NCBI GenBank assembly: GCA_021161965.1
Contig: JAGGZP010000058.1
Span: 1-13,459, forward strand
DNA: 13,459 nt
Source: a bacterium
GTDB lineage: Bacteria > Patescibacteriota > Patescibacteriia > UBA2591 > JAGGZP01
Direction of reading: 5' to 3'
Below are positions 13,209 to 13,459 of this stretch, one piece after another (within the stretch, counting starts at the first letter, position 1; the number at the start of each line of letters is the position of its first letter). The notes below the pieces were generated by a model. That model worked only from the letters and a program-made list of their open reading frames with translations. It was not told the origin of the DNA and searched no databases. A program made the position numbers and the translations under genes.

Positions 13209-13459
13209 ATGTTTCTAAATTCTAAACAAAGAAAATCTTTTACATTAATTGAATTACTAGTTGTTGTTGCCATTATTGGTTTATTGGCCACAATTGCTAT
13301 TCTTTCATTAAATCAAGTTCGGGCAAAGGCAAGAGATGCAAGAAGAATTGCTGATTTAAAGGCTTTTGCTCAAGCAATGGAAATGTATTATTTGGATAAT
13401 AATCATTACCCAATTTGGGATACTGGAGGATGTATTAATGATCCAAATACTCCTTTAAC
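13209..13459 (+). CDS. Type IV prepilin/pseudopilin, truncated by the window end
   Basis: The first 83 codons of a type IV pilin-like protein run off the window. After a short basic leader (MFLNSKQRKS) comes the methylation motif FTLIELLVVVAIIGLLAT, which is both the prepilin peptidase signal and the hydrophobic helix that packs the pilus core. Cleavage is expected before F11, giving mature residue +1 = F and the conserved Glu at +5 (E15). The -1 residue is Ser instead of the usual Gly. The following segment (QVRAKARDARRIADLKAFAQ, then MYYLDNNHYP) is typical of the helix and the start of the globular domain in major pilins and pseudopilins; a Cys appears in GGCIND. The role could be pili, adhesion to a host cell, or DNA uptake. 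There is no Shine-Dalgarno or obvious promoter immediately upstream. Confidence 0.9.
   Translation, partial: MFLNSKQRKSFTLIELLVVVAIIGLLATIAILSLNQVRAKARDARRIADLKAFAQAMEMYYLDNNHYPIWDTGGCINDPNTPL

Noticed and set aside
180..13459. UGA read as glycine, as in some CPR lineages
   Set aside because: No gene has an in-frame TGA, all end at family-typical lengths, and rbfA uses TGA as its stop.

Overview
The window is strongly AT-rich, densely packed bacterial chromosome and looks like a genome from the Candidate Phyla Radiation (Patescibacteria), most likely a Parcubacteria-type lineage. This is inferred from gene content and style: small housekeeping proteins, almost no Shine-Dalgarno sequences, scattered single-copy core genes (gatB without gatA/gatC, ligA, rnpB, a single-chain glycyl-tRNA synthetase), a type IV prepilin of the FTLIELLVV kind, and short degenerate repeats between genes. 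Stops are almost all TAA, with one TGA (rbfA). No gene carries an in-frame TGA, so the UGA=Gly code of SR1/Gracilibacteria does not apply. I see no phage, IS element, CRISPR array or intact tRNA.

Layout. (1) 1-179: short tandem and inverted repeats, then a promoter. (2) 180-4200, plus strand: a six-gene operon with gaps of 1-2 nt or overlaps: tsaC (t6A synthesis), mpg (alkyladenine DNA glycosylase), a Mth938-like protein, a membrane-anchored DUF4015 putative glycoside hydrolase, rbfA (30S maturation), and a DUF763 protein of unknown function. (3) 4201-4353: convergent intergenic region with hairpins and an imperfect 16-nt direct repeat. (4) 4354-6375, minus strand: ligA, the NAD-dependent DNA ligase. 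(5) 6376-6449: back-to-back divergent promoters. (6) 6450-6812: RNase P RNA (type A), closed by a strong terminator. (7) 6876-10797, plus: a polytopic phosphoglycosyl transferase, gatB, a charged hypothetical protein and a PIN-domain nuclease, then a terminator. (8) 10861-13024, plus: glycyl-tRNA synthetase and a D-Ala-D-Ala carboxypeptidase. (9) 13025-13208: degenerate ACGCGGAT repeats, an A-rich tract and a GC-rich inverted repeat. (10) 13209-end: a type IV prepilin cut by the window edge.

The main observation concerns expression. All four mRNA units with a recognisable promoter (tsaC, ligA, the phosphoglycosyl transferase and glycyl-tRNA synthetase) share one architecture: a TTG-type -35, a 16-bp spacer, a -10 hexamer (three of four with an extended TGn), then only 6-7 nt before the ATG. 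The rnpB promoter has the same geometry, and its RNA 5' end is fixed by the P1 helix at 7 nt past the -10. By that internal calibration the four mRNAs should start at or within a nucleotide of the A of their start codon, so they should be leaderless. The only strong Shine-Dalgarno in the window sits before the PIN-domain gene, which starts with TTG. Two of the promoters share the T-tract of the preceding intrinsic terminator, forming compact terminator/promoter modules.
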